Source: IOR16 sp963521065 | GTDB taxonomy: Bacteria > Bacillota > Clostridia > Peptostreptococcales > Anaerovoracaceae | Direction: 5' to 3' | DNA length: 64,000 nt | NCBI GenBank assembly: GCA_963521065.1 | Contig: CAUQTI010000008.1 | Location: 1-64,000 of the forward strand | Shown here: positions 42,665 to 51,450 of the stretch, piece after piece | How positions within the stretch are numbered: position 1 is the stretch's first letter | How the letters are laid out: each line of letters opens with the position of its first letter | The notes under the pieces: model-generated | Seen by the model: only the letters and a program-made list of their open reading frames with translations | Database searches by the model: none | What the model was told of the DNA's origin: nothing | Program-made: the position numbers and the translations under genes

Positions 42665-44143
42665 TTATTTCAAAGATTCTCTCACTGCTTTTGAAAGCTC
42701 GTCTTTATTTACGACACCCGTATGGCGTACCTTTTTATTTTCTAGTCCGGAAAGTCCCTTTGGTACAGGAACGCCTGTCTTTGCATTCAAGGCACTAATG
42801 TATGCAAACCCATCTGCAAATTCCGGAAGGCCAATCGCATCCGCTACGTTATCTGCAAATTTATAAGCACTGGCTGTCGATGCAATTACGGTTGGCGTGG
42901 TGTCCCCTGTCTCATTTCTGTAGTCCTCATAGACCTTATAGGCAACTGCTGTATGCGTATCCATCAAATAACGATCCTGCTCATACAAATCGCCGATTGC
43001 CTTCTTTGTTTCTGCTTCCGTAGCAAAACCAGCATAAAAATCAGACAATCCTTTCTTAATCGTACTGCTTACCTCATATTTTTTATTTCGCTCCAAATCT
43101 TCCATTAACTCTTTAATCTCTGTCCCGTTTCCTCCCGATAGGTGGTAAAGCAGACGTTCTAAATTGCTTGAAATCAGAATGTCCATGGAAGGAGAATTCG
43201 TGATATGAAAAGCTCTTTGTATATCATAAACTCCAGAATTAATGAAATCTGTCAACACTTTATTTTCATTAGAGGCACAGAGGAACTTCTGAATGGGAAT
43301 CCCCATCTGCTTTGCATAATATGCTGCAAGTATATTTCCAAAATTTCCAGTCGGTACGACCACATTCATCGGTTCGCCAGATTTTAAAGCACCTTGTTTA
43401 ACTAACTGCATATAAGCCCAAACGTAATAAGCAACCTGAGGAACAAGGCGCCCTATATTAATGGAGTTCGCAGAGGAAAATTTACAGCCGCGCTTAGACA
43501 GTTCTTCTGCAAAGTCTTTATCATTAAAGATTTTTTTCACACCGGTCTGCGCATCATCAAAATTTCCTCGAATGGCATAGACATGTGTGTTATCCCCTTC
43601 TTGCGTAACCATCTGTCTTTCCTGAACCTGGCTGACTCCCTCGTTTGGATAAAAGACGATAATCTCTGTCCCAGGTACATCGGCAAAGCCTTCCAGTGCT
43701 GCCTTCCCCGTATCACCGGAGGTCGCTGTCAAAATAACAATCTTGTTTTCTTCTTTCTCTTTTTTCATCGCTGTTGTCAGAAGATAAGGAAGAATTGAGA
43801 GTGCCATGTCTTTAAAAGCCGCGGTCTTTCCATGATAGAGTTCAAGAAAATAGGCATTGCCACCTTTTTTTAACGGAACCACTTCTTCTGCCTCAAATTT
43901 ATCATCATATGCAGAGTCAATACAATGTCTCAGCTCTTCTTCTGTATAATCATCTAAGAATTTTGATAATACCTGATATGCAATTTCTCTGTACTCTAAC
44001 GAAACGAAATCTTCTAATCCACCGGAAAATACAGGCAGCTTTTCCGGGACAAACAAGCCCTTGTCCTCTGCAATCCCCTTAATAATCGCCTGCGCCGCTG
44101 TTTTCGTTTCCGCACTTCCTCTTGTGCTTTTATAATAATTCAT
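42665..44143 (-). CDS. thrC: Threonine synthase
   Basis: PLP enzyme converting O-phosphohomoserine to threonine. The 492-residue protein starts MNYYKSTRGSAETKTAAQAI (second of two close ATGs, 9 bases after AAGGAG). It has YHGKTAAFKDMALSILPYLL with the PLP Lys, VILTATSGDTGKAALEGF, NVVVPTGNFGNILAAYYAKQ, and VIASTASAYKFADNV. This is the long, fungal/E. coli-type (group II) form. Transcribed alone; threonine and lysine share the aspartate pathway with the neighbouring dap genes. Confidence 0.95.
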   Translation of the reverse strand: MNYYKSTRGSAETKTAAQAIIKGIAEDKGLFVPEKLPVFSGGLEDFVSLEYREIAYQVLSKFLDDYTEEELRHCIDSAYDDKFEAEEVVPLKKGGNAYFLELYHGKTAAFKDMALSILPYLLTTAMKKEKEENKIVILTATSGDTGKAALEGFADVPGTEIIVFYPNEGVSQVQERQMVTQEGDNTHVYAIRGNFDDAQTGVKKIFNDKDFAEELSKRGCKFSSANSINIGRLVPQVAYYVWAYMQLVKQGALKSGEPMNVVVPTGNFGNILAAYYAKQMGIPIQKFLCASNENKVLTDFINSGVYDIQRAFHITNSPSMDILISSNLERLLYHLSGGNGTEIKELMEDLERNKKYEVSSTIKKGLSDFYAGFATEAETKKAIGDLYEQDRYLMDTHTAVAYKVYEDYRNETGDTTPTVIASTASAYKFADNVADAIGLPEFADGFAYISALNAKTGVPVPKGLSGLENKKVRHTGVVNKDELSKAVRESLK

Positions 44144-44250
44144 GTGTTTCATCTCCTTACTTCACGATTTCGTTATCATTTCCGCCATGAAGAAATAAGC
44201 ACGGAAAAGATGTTATTACACATTTTATCAAAAAACTTGTCAAAATACCA

Positions 44251-44279
44251 TAGACAAATGAAAGAAAACCGATTATAAT
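44251..44279 (+). promoter_or_regulatory. Promoter of tRNA-Glu
   Basis: TAGACA (44251-44256) and TATAAT (44274-44279) are separated by 17 bases, 34 bases before the mature tRNA start. Confidence 0.75.
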
Positions 44280-44313
44280 AGTTTGAGTGTGATACAGTTA
44301 TACAAATAAATAT

Positions 44314-44388
44314 GTCCTGTTGGTCAAGTGGTCAAGACGCCACCCTCTCACGGTGGAATCAGGGGTTCGACTCCCCTACGGGATACCA
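44314..44388 (+). tRNA. tRNA-Glu (CTC)
   Basis: 75 bases with CCA encoded. Acceptor GTCCTGT pairs with ACGGGAT (two G-U pairs), the anticodon stem is CCACC/GGTGG with loop CTCTCAC, giving anticodon CTC, and the T arm is AGGGGTTCGACTCCCCT. A T-rich hairpin region follows (AAACCG...CGGTTT). The stretch 44440-44680 holds no gene; it contains GTGTGGGACTACGTGTGGGA, a directly repeated GTGTGGGA that might be a scar of an integrated element. Confidence 0.95.
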
Positions 44389-44680
44389 AGTAAAAAACCG
44401 TTTAAAACATTGAAATATCAATGAATTAAGCGGTTTTGTTTTTTTATATTTTTCCTTTTATTTGGTTTTTTCAGCGCTTAAATGTGCCTAAATTTGCTTA
44501 TTGGGTGTGGGACTACGTGTGGGAATTTTTTCTTTCCAATTAAATTAAAAGCCGTATAAGAGCGTACCTTTACGATAAATCCATTTGACATTTTCCTAAT
44601 TTACCCATAATATTTTATTATATTATAATATTTAAGTTTTTAACTCTTTTTTAGCGATGAAACACCACAAGGGGGCCAAC

Positions 44681-45292
44681 ATGAAAAAAACAATACTCTT
44701 TTTACTTGCAGTACTACTATGCTTTTCTATCAGCGGATGCAAAAACAATCCTTCACCAAGTGAAGTGACTGACAGCTATTTGAAAGCATTAAAGGCAAAC
44801 GACTCCACCGCTATTTCTAAATTATACCTGGGAGAAAGTGATCTCAACCAATTCATAAGTGACTCCGGTGTGGAAACAGAATCGTACAGCAAAGAATTCT
44901 TATCCGCAATGCAAGAAAAAATGCTTGCATTTGAATATACCTTGTCGAATGAAACCATACAAGAAAATACAGCTACCGTCGATATTGCAGTAAAAACTTA
45001 TAATGTAAAGGACGCTTTTAAAGCTGGTATCGGCGAATATTTTCAGCAGGCACTATCTATGATATTCTCAGGTGTTTCTGACGAAGAAATGGAAGCTTTA
45101 GCAGAAGAATTACTTTCAAAACATTTGAGTGAAGCCACTTTTGATTATGAAAAAAATGCAGTAATTCACTTGAGTAAAATTGAAGGGGAATGGAAAGTGG
45201 ATGATATCAAAGACAACACTGATCTTACCAATGCCTTAAGCGGTGGACTTCTTGAATTTGCCGCAGACATGAAAAATGCATTCAGCAATTAA
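44681..45292 (+). CDS. Lipoprotein with DUF5105-like domain
   Basis: The 203-residue protein has the lipoprotein signal MKKTILFLLAVLLCFSISGC and then PSPSEVTDSYLKALKANDST, a start typical of DUF5105/DUF4878-like NTF2-fold lipoproteins, with IEGEWKVDDIKDN near the end. AAGGGGG lies 7 bases ahead of this ATG; an ATG eight codons earlier has no site. Likely tethered to the outer membrane face. Single gene with a terminator; function unknown. Confidence 0.8.
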   Translation: MKKTILFLLAVLLCFSISGCKNNPSPSEVTDSYLKALKANDSTAISKLYLGESDLNQFISDSGVETESYSKEFLSAMQEKMLAFEYTLSNETIQENTATVDIAVKTYNVKDAFKAGIGEYFQQALSMIFSGVSDEEMEALAEELLSKHLSEATFDYEKNAVIHLSKIEGEWKVDDIKDNTDLTNALSGGLLEFAADMKNAFSN

Positions 45293-45348
45293 CGCTCTGC
45301 TTTCCCGAGATATTTTTTATCCTTATCGCTTCGATTATTATTTTGTAC

Positions 45349-45392
45349 AAAAAAAGGAGTATTGCATTTTTTCCATGCATTGCTCCTTTTTT
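45349..45392. terminator. Terminator between lipoprotein and beta-lactamase-like genes
   Basis: AAAAAAGGAG-x-ATTGCA pairs with TGCA-x-TGCTCCTTTTTT; the T and A runs make it bidirectional. Confidence 0.75.
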
Positions 45393-45398
45393 GAGTTC

Positions 45399-46187
45399 TC
45401 AATACGTTCTTCCTATGCTAAATTCATAAGTAATTTCTCGAATAAGCTGTTCAAATTCCACTACATCTGTGTCGTTTGACGCAAAGACAATTACAAAGGG
45501 TTTCTCCCAATAAACAATTCCTGCGTCATTTGAGATTCCATCGGCTTCACCGGTTTTATGTGCTACCTCAATCTGCTCCAAAAGCTTTCCGGGTATTTTA
45601 TGATTGATCTGTTGTTTTCGCAGAATTTCTTCCGCTTTTAAGGATACTTTATTACTAATCAGACGCTTAAGATAAATAGCTTCAAACAACTGGGCAATTT
45701 CAAGTGGCATAAATTTATTTTCCAGCCCCTTTGCAGCAGCTTCCATATCGAATAATTTTCTCTCTAAGCGTGTTTTTTGAATCCCAAACTCACGAAACCC
45801 TCGATTCAATTTTTCAATCCCCAGCAAATCAATCAGCACATTTGCAGCCGTATTGTCACTTAATGCAATCATAAAATTACACAGGGTTTTAATCGTTACT
45901 TCCGGCTCTTCGTGAAACAAATTCAGGGCCCCGCAGCTTGGAACCATTTCCTTTTTTCTGATTTTTATCTTCTGCTCAAGATTAACGCTTCCTAGCTCCC
46001 CTTGTCTTAAAAGCTCTATAAACACAGGAAGTTTAATGATACTAGCAGCTCGGAAAAGTTCACATTCATTATAAGCCATCGAGGTTTCTTCAATCAGGTT
46101 TTTATAATAAAACCCTACCTTGCCCTTTTGCTTTAATAATCTTTCTTTTATACTTTCTTCATGTTCTTGAAAACTTTTATAATTCAT
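45399..46187 (-). CDS. Class A beta-lactamase-fold serine hydrolase, no signal peptide
   Basis: The 262-residue protein keeps the penicillin-recognising triad: S49-I-I-K52 (AASIIKLP), S110-D-N112 (ALSDNTAAN) and K211-T-G213 (AHKTGEADG). The omega-loop position reads GLENKFMPLEIAQLF, without the ExxLN block that carries the deacylating Glu166 of class A beta-lactamases. There is no signal peptide, so it is predicted cytosolic. It is more likely an esterase or peptidase-type relative (PF13354) than a resistance enzyme. Transcribed alone. Confidence 0.85.
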   Translation of the reverse strand: MNYKSFQEHEESIKERLLKQKGKVGFYYKNLIEETSMAYNECELFRAASIIKLPVFIELLRQGELGSVNLEQKIKIRKKEMVPSCGALNLFHEEPEVTIKTLCNFMIALSDNTAANVLIDLLGIEKLNRGFREFGIQKTRLERKLFDMEAAAKGLENKFMPLEIAQLFEAIYLKRLISNKVSLKAEEILRKQQINHKIPGKLLEQIEVAHKTGEADGISNDAGIVYWEKPFVIVFASNDTDVVEFEQLIREITYEFSIGRTY

Positions 46188-46396
46188 TTCGCCTTTCTTT
46201 CCCTACGCGCTTGCGTGAAATAACTTGTTCAAGATATATTTTTAATTAGTATACTCCATATTTTATTTGTATTCCAGCGGTTATCCCGCTTCTATGCATC
46301 GATACATCTTCCTTTTTATTGTTTCATGCTTTAGATTTCTCCTTATACACATATTTTTTTAGGTGAAAGCCTCACTTTTTTGCCTGTGAAACATAG

Positions 46397-46402
46397 TATA
46401 AT
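46397..46402 (+). promoter_or_regulatory. Candidate -10 element for the Cys/Arg microprotein
   Basis: TATAAT lies 28 bases before the ATG. No good -35 is seen at 17 bases, so the promoter may be weak, regulated or read by another sigma factor. Confidence 0.45.
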
Positions 46403-46429
46403 AGTAACCCAGCGAAGGGGGGTGCGATT

Positions 46430-46537
46430 ATGTGTTGCTCTCGTTACTGGTGTTGCTGCACTTGCCGTTGTAGGTGTTGTTGTAGATGTTGTTGCGTCAG
46501 ACGTTGTTGGTGCTGCTGCCGAAGATGTAATAATTAA
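46430..46537 (+). CDS. 35-residue protein with 18 cysteines
   Basis: A complete small frame starts at ATG after GAAGGGGGGTG and ends at TAA, followed at once by a strong terminator. It encodes MCCSRYWCCC, then alternating CRC, RCCC and VRRCWCCC blocks, ending RRCNN. Eighteen of 35 residues are Cys and nine are Arg; Trp and Tyr make up much of the rest. It shares the CCxR, RCCxRC and aromatic-Cys pattern with the tail of the protein at 34437-34664 and starts with the same MCC. It has no leader-peptide look and no modifying enzymes nearby. Not recognised; too short for routine gene finders. Confidence 0.7.
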   Translation: MCCSRYWCCCTCRCRCCCRCCCVRRCWCCCRRCNN

Positions 46538-46543
46538 ATAGAT

Positions 46544-46571
46544 TACGCCTGTTTACGCAGGCGTTTTTTTT
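46544..46571 (+). terminator. Terminator after the Cys/Arg microprotein
   Basis: ACGCCTG-TTTA-CGCAGGCGT followed by eight T. A further small hairpin, TCGCCTC/GAGGCGA, is at about 46599-46616. Confidence 0.88.
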
Positions 46572-46668
46572 ATTTTAATTAAATTTGCAATAAAAAATCG
46601 CCTCTTTGAGGCGAAGATGACTTCTCTAAATAAGCATTTCATATCACGCAATCAGCGAGCCTTTTTTC

Positions 46669-46929
46669 CTAGCGCATTCCCTTGCTACAAAAATCATGAT
46701 AATTCATGTATCCATTTCTCTGATGCCGAATATCCCACAAAACGCAAATAGACCTTCTCGCGCACTCCCCGCAGCGAACCGGCTGTGTACGCTCTTTTAT
46801 TTTTTGAAGCTCTGCCGCCTGCCCTTCCAACGCTTCCGCCGCTTTGTATGCAAAATACCTTGTAATCCATGACGGCGTCTCAAATTGGGCAATCATACGC
46901 AGTCCTTTTGCCAATTTCTGTGCTTTCAT
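46669..46929 (-). CDS. Small zinc-ribbon-like protein
   Basis: The 86-residue protein has a helical N-terminal half and a Cys motif VRCGECARRSICVLWDIRHQ followed by YHDFCSKGMR, giving C-x2-C-x5-C and a late Cys, resembling small phage-type zinc proteins that end FCSxGxR. GGGAGGAAG precedes the ATG. It lies back to back with the TetR gene. Function unknown; a mobile-element origin is possible but not shown. Confidence 0.7.
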   Translation of the reverse strand: MKAQKLAKGLRMIAQFETPSWITRYFAYKAAEALEGQAAELQKIKERTQPVRCGECARRSICVLWDIRHQRNGYMNYHDFCSKGMR

Positions 46930-47010
46930 TTTTTCTTCCTCCCAGCGTCCCCATTATGTTACCCCGAAGAATATATTCTTATTTATCCAAAAATAATTTG
47001 TGAAAGAGAA

Positions 47011-47039
47011 TTGACAGATTCGCCATTCTATGCTAAATT
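47011..47039 (+). promoter_or_regulatory. Promoter of the TetR gene
   Basis: TTGACA (47011-47016) and TAAATT (47034-47039) lie 17 bases apart, directly before the operator dyads. Confidence 0.75.
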
Positions 47040-47040
47040 C

Positions 47041-47066
47041 ATAACAGTGTTATATAACATCGTTAT
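47041..47066 (+). promoter_or_regulatory. TetR operator: two adjacent palindromes
   Basis: ATAACAGTGTTAT (47041-47053) and ATAACATCGTTAT (47054-47066) abut; each is of the form ATAACnnnGTTAT, and together they form one larger inverted repeat. They begin just after the -10 element, so binding would block transcription: autorepression by the TetR protein is the natural reading. Confidence 0.7.
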
Positions 47067-47082
47067 GAAAGGATGTGATTTT

Positions 47083-47709
47083 TTGGCGAAGCAAATAGCG
47101 GGTGTCTATGAACGTGTGTTGGAATGCGCAAAAGAAGAATTTCTGAAAAATGGATATAAGGATGCTTCCTTGAGAGTGATTGCTGTAAATGCAGAGACAA
47201 CAACCGGTTCCATTTATACTCGATTTGGTGATAAGGAAGGCCTTTTTACAGCACTTGTCGAACCCGTCGTGCAGGAGATGTTGGAAATTTTTTCTCGCAC
47301 ACAGGCAACCTTCCATTCGCTTGACAAACAGATACAAAAACAGACCATGCCCGAATATACTTCAAAAAGCATGGATCAATTATTGGACTATATGTATGCG
47401 AACTTTGATATCTTCCGTCTTTTACTGGATTCCTCTTACGGAACAAAATACCACCATTTTATCGATGAAATGGTACGCATTGAAGTGGAATATACGTATT
47501 GCTACATGGAGGTCATCAATTGTGAAAGCAAACCGGATGAAGTAAACGAAGAGTTTCTTCATATCGTTACAACGGCTTATTTTGAAGGTGTTTTTGAGGT
47601 TGTGAGGCACGGCATGCAAAAAGAGGAAGCTGAAAAATATATCAATATGCTAAAACTCTACCACATGGCCGGATTTGAAACAATTTTTTCACCTTCAGAA
47701 CATAAATAA
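47083..47709 (+). CDS. TetR/AcrR family regulator
   Basis: The protein from TTG 47083 is 208 residues. The N-terminal helix-turn-helix is AGVYERVLECAKEEFLKNGY...LRVIAVNAETTTGSIYTRFGDKEGLF, typical of TetR. The C-terminal helical part binds an unknown ligand. TTG has AAAGGATG 9 bases ahead; the in-frame ATG at 47065 overlaps the operator and has no site. It precedes a two-gene ABC exporter by about 130 bases and probably controls it as well as itself. Confidence 0.85.
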   Translation: MAKQIAGVYERVLECAKEEFLKNGYKDASLRVIAVNAETTTGSIYTRFGDKEGLFTALVEPVVQEMLEIFSRTQATFHSLDKQIQKQTMPEYTSKSMDQLLDYMYANFDIFRLLLDSSYGTKYHHFIDEMVRIEVEYTYCYMEVINCESKPDEVNEEFLHIVTTAYFEGVFEVVRHGMQKEEAEKYINMLKLYHMAGFETIFSPSEHK

Positions 47710-47764
47710 TACGCATCCACTCGCTTTCTCCTTCAACGGGAAACGAGGAAAAAAACAGCTATGA

Positions 47765-47830
47765 GTTAGCGTATGCTGATTAAAAAAAGAAAAATATAAC
47801 CACAGGTTAGCATGTGCTAATTAAAAAAAG
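47765..47830 (+). promoter_or_regulatory. Two repeated palindromes ahead of the ABC exporter
   Basis: GTTAGCGTATGCTGATTAAAAAAAG (47765-47789) and GTTAGCATGTGCTAATTAAAAAAAG (47806-47830) are direct repeats 41 bases apart, about four helical turns. Each holds a TTAGCnnnnGCTnA palindrome. They differ from the ATAACnnnGTTAT operator of the TetR gene, so a second regulator may act here. The second copy ends in the ribosome binding site. Confidence 0.55.
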
Positions 47831-47841
47831 GAGGAATCCCT

Positions 47842-49584
47842 ATGAAAGAAAAAAGTCCCTTACTGCGAATCTGGGAACTAGGCGAATCTGAACATCAGCG
47901 CCTATCTAGCGCAATGCTCAGTGCCCTACTTGGGGTATTGGGAGGTATCATTCCCTATGCTGCCGCAGCACAGATTATTATTGGAATGGTAAATGACAAT
48001 CAGGAGCCCGTCTATTATCTGACTTGGTGCGGAATCGGACTGGCTGGTTATCTGGTCAGGACCTTATTATACAACTTTGCATTGGCATTATCTCATCAGG
48101 CAGCATTTTCTATTTTAAAGGATATCCGGTGCAGAGTCTTGGAAAAACTGCCCAAGCTTCCGCTCGGTACCGTGATGGATACCAAAAGCGGCAGACTGAA
48201 GCAAATTATTGTAGATCAAGTTGAAAGTATGGAAACGACACTGGCACACTTGTTGCCGGAAATGACATCAAATATTGTGGGACCTATTTGTATCCTGATT
48301 TACCTTTTCATTCTGGATTGGCGGATGGCACTCTTATCTCTGGTCTCCCTTCCGATTGGAATGGGTTTTATGATAGTAGTTATGAACGGCTACAGCAAGG
48401 ATTGGGAAGGCGCAGTGAAAACCACCCAAGAAATGAATGAAACAATTGTAGAATACATCAATGGCATCGAAGTCATCAAGGCCTTTAATCAGGGGCGACA
48501 TTCCTATGCAACATTTTCAAAGCGAGTAAAAGCCAATGCCTCATATTATTATAACTGGATGAAACGTTGCCAATTCAATATGTCCCTAGCCTATTCCATT
48601 GCTCCTACCACCTTAATTACAGTGCTTCCTGCAGGCTGGTTTTTCTATCGCGCAGGTAATTTAAGTGCCGAAACGTTTCTCACCTGCATCATTTTATCTC
48701 TTGGCCTTGTCCCGCCCTTACTAAAAGCAATGAGCTTCATTGATAACCTTGCAAAGATCGGAACTACGGTATCTTCAATTGATGAATTTTTAGAAGGAGA
48801 GGAGCAACAGCATAAAACAACGCCGATAAAATTGAGTGCCTATGATATTTCTCTGAAAAACGTATCCTTTGGGTACCACACAGATAAGAAAATTTTACAT
48901 GAAATCAATCTTAATATTCCGGCAAACAGTATGACAGCTCTCGTAGGTCCCTCTGGCGGCGGAAAGTCTACGATTGCAAAGTTAATTGCAGGGTTTTGGG
49001 ATGTCAACAGCGGAACAATCACATTAGGCAGCGTGGACGAAAAAGAAATTCCTTTGGAACAGCTCTATGAGCAAACCGCATTTGTATCTCAGGATAATTA
49101 CCTGTTTGACGATACTATTTTAGAGAATATCCGTATGGGAAAAAGCACTGCCTCAAATCACGAGGTAGAGGTAGTTGCAAAAGCAGCAGGCTGTGATGCC
49201 TTCATTCGGGAGCTTGCGCATGGATATGAAACGCGAGTTGGCGGAGGTGGTGCACATCTTTCCGGCGGCGAACGCCAGCGTATTGCCATTGCCCGTGCAA
49301 TGCTTAAGAATGCCCCTATTGTAATTTTGGATGAAGCGACAGCCTACATCGATCCTGAAAATGAAGCCGTAATTCAAAAGGCAGTCGCAAAGCTTATTAA
49401 AGGAAAAACTGTCATTCTGATTGCCCACAGATTATCTACCATTATCGATGCGGATCAGATTGTCGTGGTAAAAAACGGACAAATCGAAGCAGTTGGAGCT
49501 CATACGGAGCTATTAACTGCCTGCCCTCTGTATCAATCAATGTGGCAGGCTCATTTAGGTACAAAGGATGGTGATATTGCATGA
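47842..49584 (+). CDS. ABC transporter permease-ATPase, first half of a heterodimer
   Basis: The 580-residue exporter half has six membrane segments (about 1-310) and an ATPase domain with Walker A LVGPSGGGKST, Q-loop FVSQDNYLFDD, signature HLSGGERQRIAIARAM, Walker B VILDEATAYIDPENE and the H-loop LIAHRLSTI. Fusion order is permease then ATPase. It overlaps the next exporter gene by four bases (ATGA), so the two form a heterodimer. Similar TetR-controlled pairs in Clostridia resemble IrtAB/YbtPQ siderophore or drug exporters. Substrate unknown. Confidence 0.9.
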   Translation: MKEKSPLLRIWELGESEHQRLSSAMLSALLGVLGGIIPYAAAAQIIIGMVNDNQEPVYYLTWCGIGLAGYLVRTLLYNFALALSHQAAFSILKDIRCRVLEKLPKLPLGTVMDTKSGRLKQIIVDQVESMETTLAHLLPEMTSNIVGPICILIYLFILDWRMALLSLVSLPIGMGFMIVVMNGYSKDWEGAVKTTQEMNETIVEYINGIEVIKAFNQGRHSYATFSKRVKANASYYYNWMKRCQFNMSLAYSIAPTTLITVLPAGWFFYRAGNLSAETFLTCIILSLGLVPPLLKAMSFIDNLAKIGTTVSSIDEFLEGEEQQHKTTPIKLSAYDISLKNVSFGYHTDKKILHEINLNIPANSMTALVGPSGGGKSTIAKLIAGFWDVNSGTITLGSVDEKEIPLEQLYEQTAFVSQDNYLFDDTILENIRMGKSTASNHEVEVVAKAAGCDAFIRELAHGYETRVGGGGAHLSGGERQRIAIARAMLKNAPIVILDEATAYIDPENEAVIQKAVAKLIKGKTVILIAHRLSTIIDADQIVVVKNGQIEAVGAHTELLTACPLYQSMWQAHLGTKDGDIA

Positions 49585-51311
49585 TTGAAACACTGAAAAA
49601 AATATGGCATTTTGCCGGTACAGAACGAAAAAACATTAATAAATCACTTTTTCTTGGTCTCATCAATGCGCTTTTTCGAATGCTCGAAATTGGTGCCATT
49701 TATGTAGTAGTGCAAGCGCTTCTTATGGGGGAAATAGAAAGCACCCCTGCTTGGATTGCCCTTGGGCTCATTCTCATAAGTATCGTGGGTGTTGCCCTTA
49801 CAAAATATTTTTCACAATTACAGCAGACGCACGCAGGCTATTTCATGGCGGCAAACAAGCGAATTGCAATCGCCAACCGTTTAAAAAGTGTCCCTATGGG
49901 ATATTTTAACGAGAACAGCTTGGGTGAAATCACCGGTGTTTCCACTACGATACTAGATAACGTGGAAACCGTCGCACCGATGGTATTGGTCGATATTCTA
50001 GGGGGATTGATCAATGCAACCGTATTCACTGTCATGATTTTATGCTGGGATTGGCGCATCGGCAGCATTGTCGTAATCGGTACTGCTCTTTATCTATTTG
50101 TCACCTCTCTCATGGAAAAACAATCCAGGCACATCGCTCCCAACCGCCAAAAGTCGGAAACAGTTATGGTAGGTGCTGTTTTGGAATATATACAGGGAAT
50201 GAGTGTAATCAAATCCTTCAACCTGACCGGAAAAGGCGACAAAAAAGTGCAGAATGCACTGGAATTTAATAAAAAAAGTAATCTTGCTCTGGAGCAGCTT
50301 TTTACGCCATACACAATCGCACAGGGGATTGTCCTTCAATTATTTAGCATTCTTATGATTGCAGCGGCCCTATTCTTCTGGCTTTCAGGGACAATGAGTG
50401 TCGCCAATGCATTGATGACTGTGATTATGTCCTTCTTAGTTTTTGCTCAAATCCAGTCTGCGGGAAGCGGGCTTTCCCTGCTGCGCGTCGTCAGCAGTTC
50501 CATCGAGCATGCGGAAAAGACAGAACAGATTCCACAGCTGGATGAACACGGCCAGACCTTCTCTCCCAAAAAGCACGATATTGTTTTCGACAAGGTTTCC
50601 TTTTCATACGAAAGCAAAAGAATCCTAAATGATATTTCCGTGACAATTCCGGATAGAACTACCACTGCAATTATCGGACCGAGCGGTTCTGGTAAAACGA
50701 CTCTGTGCAATCTGATTGCACGTTTTTGGGATGCGGACAGCGGTAGTATCAAAATTGGCGGGCACGATGTAAAGGACTACACTTTAGAATCTTTAATGGA
50801 TCAAATCAGCATGGTATTTCAAACGGTTTACTTATTTGCAGACACGATTGAAAACAATATTAAATTCGGCAGACCAGATGCCACACACGAACAGGTCATT
50901 GCCGCAGCAAAAAAAGCATGCTGTGAAGACTTCATTGAAGCTCTTCCAGAGGGATATCACACCGTAATCGGTGAAGGCGGCGCTTCCCTCTCAGGCGGTG
51001 AAAAACAGCGCCTTTCGATTGCGCGTGCGATGCTCAAAGATGCGCCGATTGTTATCTTGGATGAAGCGACAGCAAATGTGGATCCTGAAAATGAAGATCG
51101 ACTTCAGCAGGCAATTGAAGAGCTAACCAGGAACAAAACTATCATCATGATTGCGCATCGCTTAAAAACAGTTCGAAACGCAAACCAAATTTTGGTTATA
51201 AATGAAGGGCAACTTGTCCAGCGTGGTACTCACGAAAAGCTCATTCATCAAGAAGGTATCTATGCCAACTTTATTCTTGGGCGCAAAGAAGCAATTGGCT
51301 GGAAGCTATAA
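49581..51311 (+). CDS. ABC transporter permease-ATPase, second half
   Basis: The 576-residue partner has the same layout: six membrane segments, Walker A IIGPSGSGKTT, Q-loop MVFQTVYLFADT, signature SLSGGEKQRLSIARAM, Walker B IVILDEATANVDPENE and IMIAHRLKTV. Both ATPase sites keep the catalytic Glu after Walker B, so neither half is a degenerate-site type by that residue. The start ATG overlaps the preceding stop. An export or iron-siderophore uptake role is possible; the sequence does not decide. Confidence 0.9.
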   Translation: MIETLKKIWHFAGTERKNINKSLFLGLINALFRMLEIGAIYVVVQALLMGEIESTPAWIALGLILISIVGVALTKYFSQLQQTHAGYFMAANKRIAIANRLKSVPMGYFNENSLGEITGVSTTILDNVETVAPMVLVDILGGLINATVFTVMILCWDWRIGSIVVIGTALYLFVTSLMEKQSRHIAPNRQKSETVMVGAVLEYIQGMSVIKSFNLTGKGDKKVQNALEFNKKSNLALEQLFTPYTIAQGIVLQLFSILMIAAALFFWLSGTMSVANALMTVIMSFLVFAQIQSAGSGLSLLRVVSSSIEHAEKTEQIPQLDEHGQTFSPKKHDIVFDKVSFSYESKRILNDISVTIPDRTTTAIIGPSGSGKTTLCNLIARFWDADSGSIKIGGHDVKDYTLESLMDQISMVFQTVYLFADTIENNIKFGRPDATHEQVIAAAKKACCEDFIEALPEGYHTVIGEGGASLSGGEKQRLSIARAMLKDAPIVILDEATANVDPENEDRLQQAIEELTRNKTIIMIAHRLKTVRNANQILVINEGQLVQRGTHEKLIHQEGIYANFILGRKEAIGWKL

Positions 51312-51415
51312 GTAATTCGAATCCCTTTCCCACTCCCTCTTTATCATTCATTACATTCGTTTTACAGGTTTGTCGAGCATATGTTTGCAGCATGATTCAT
51401 TGCACTTGTTTTTTG

Positions 51416-51444
51416 TTGAAATATAGGCAACCCCAGTATATAAT
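51416..51444 (+). promoter_or_regulatory. Promoter of gltX
   Basis: TTGAAA (51416-51421) and TATAAT (51439-51444) are 17 bases apart, leaving a leader of about 135 bases. Confidence 0.75.
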
Positions 51445-51450
51445 AAATAA

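Noticed and set aside
46885..47082. Extended TetR protein from ATG 46885
   Set aside because: The extension covers the back-to-back gene, promoter and operator; the TTG at 47083 has a proper site.
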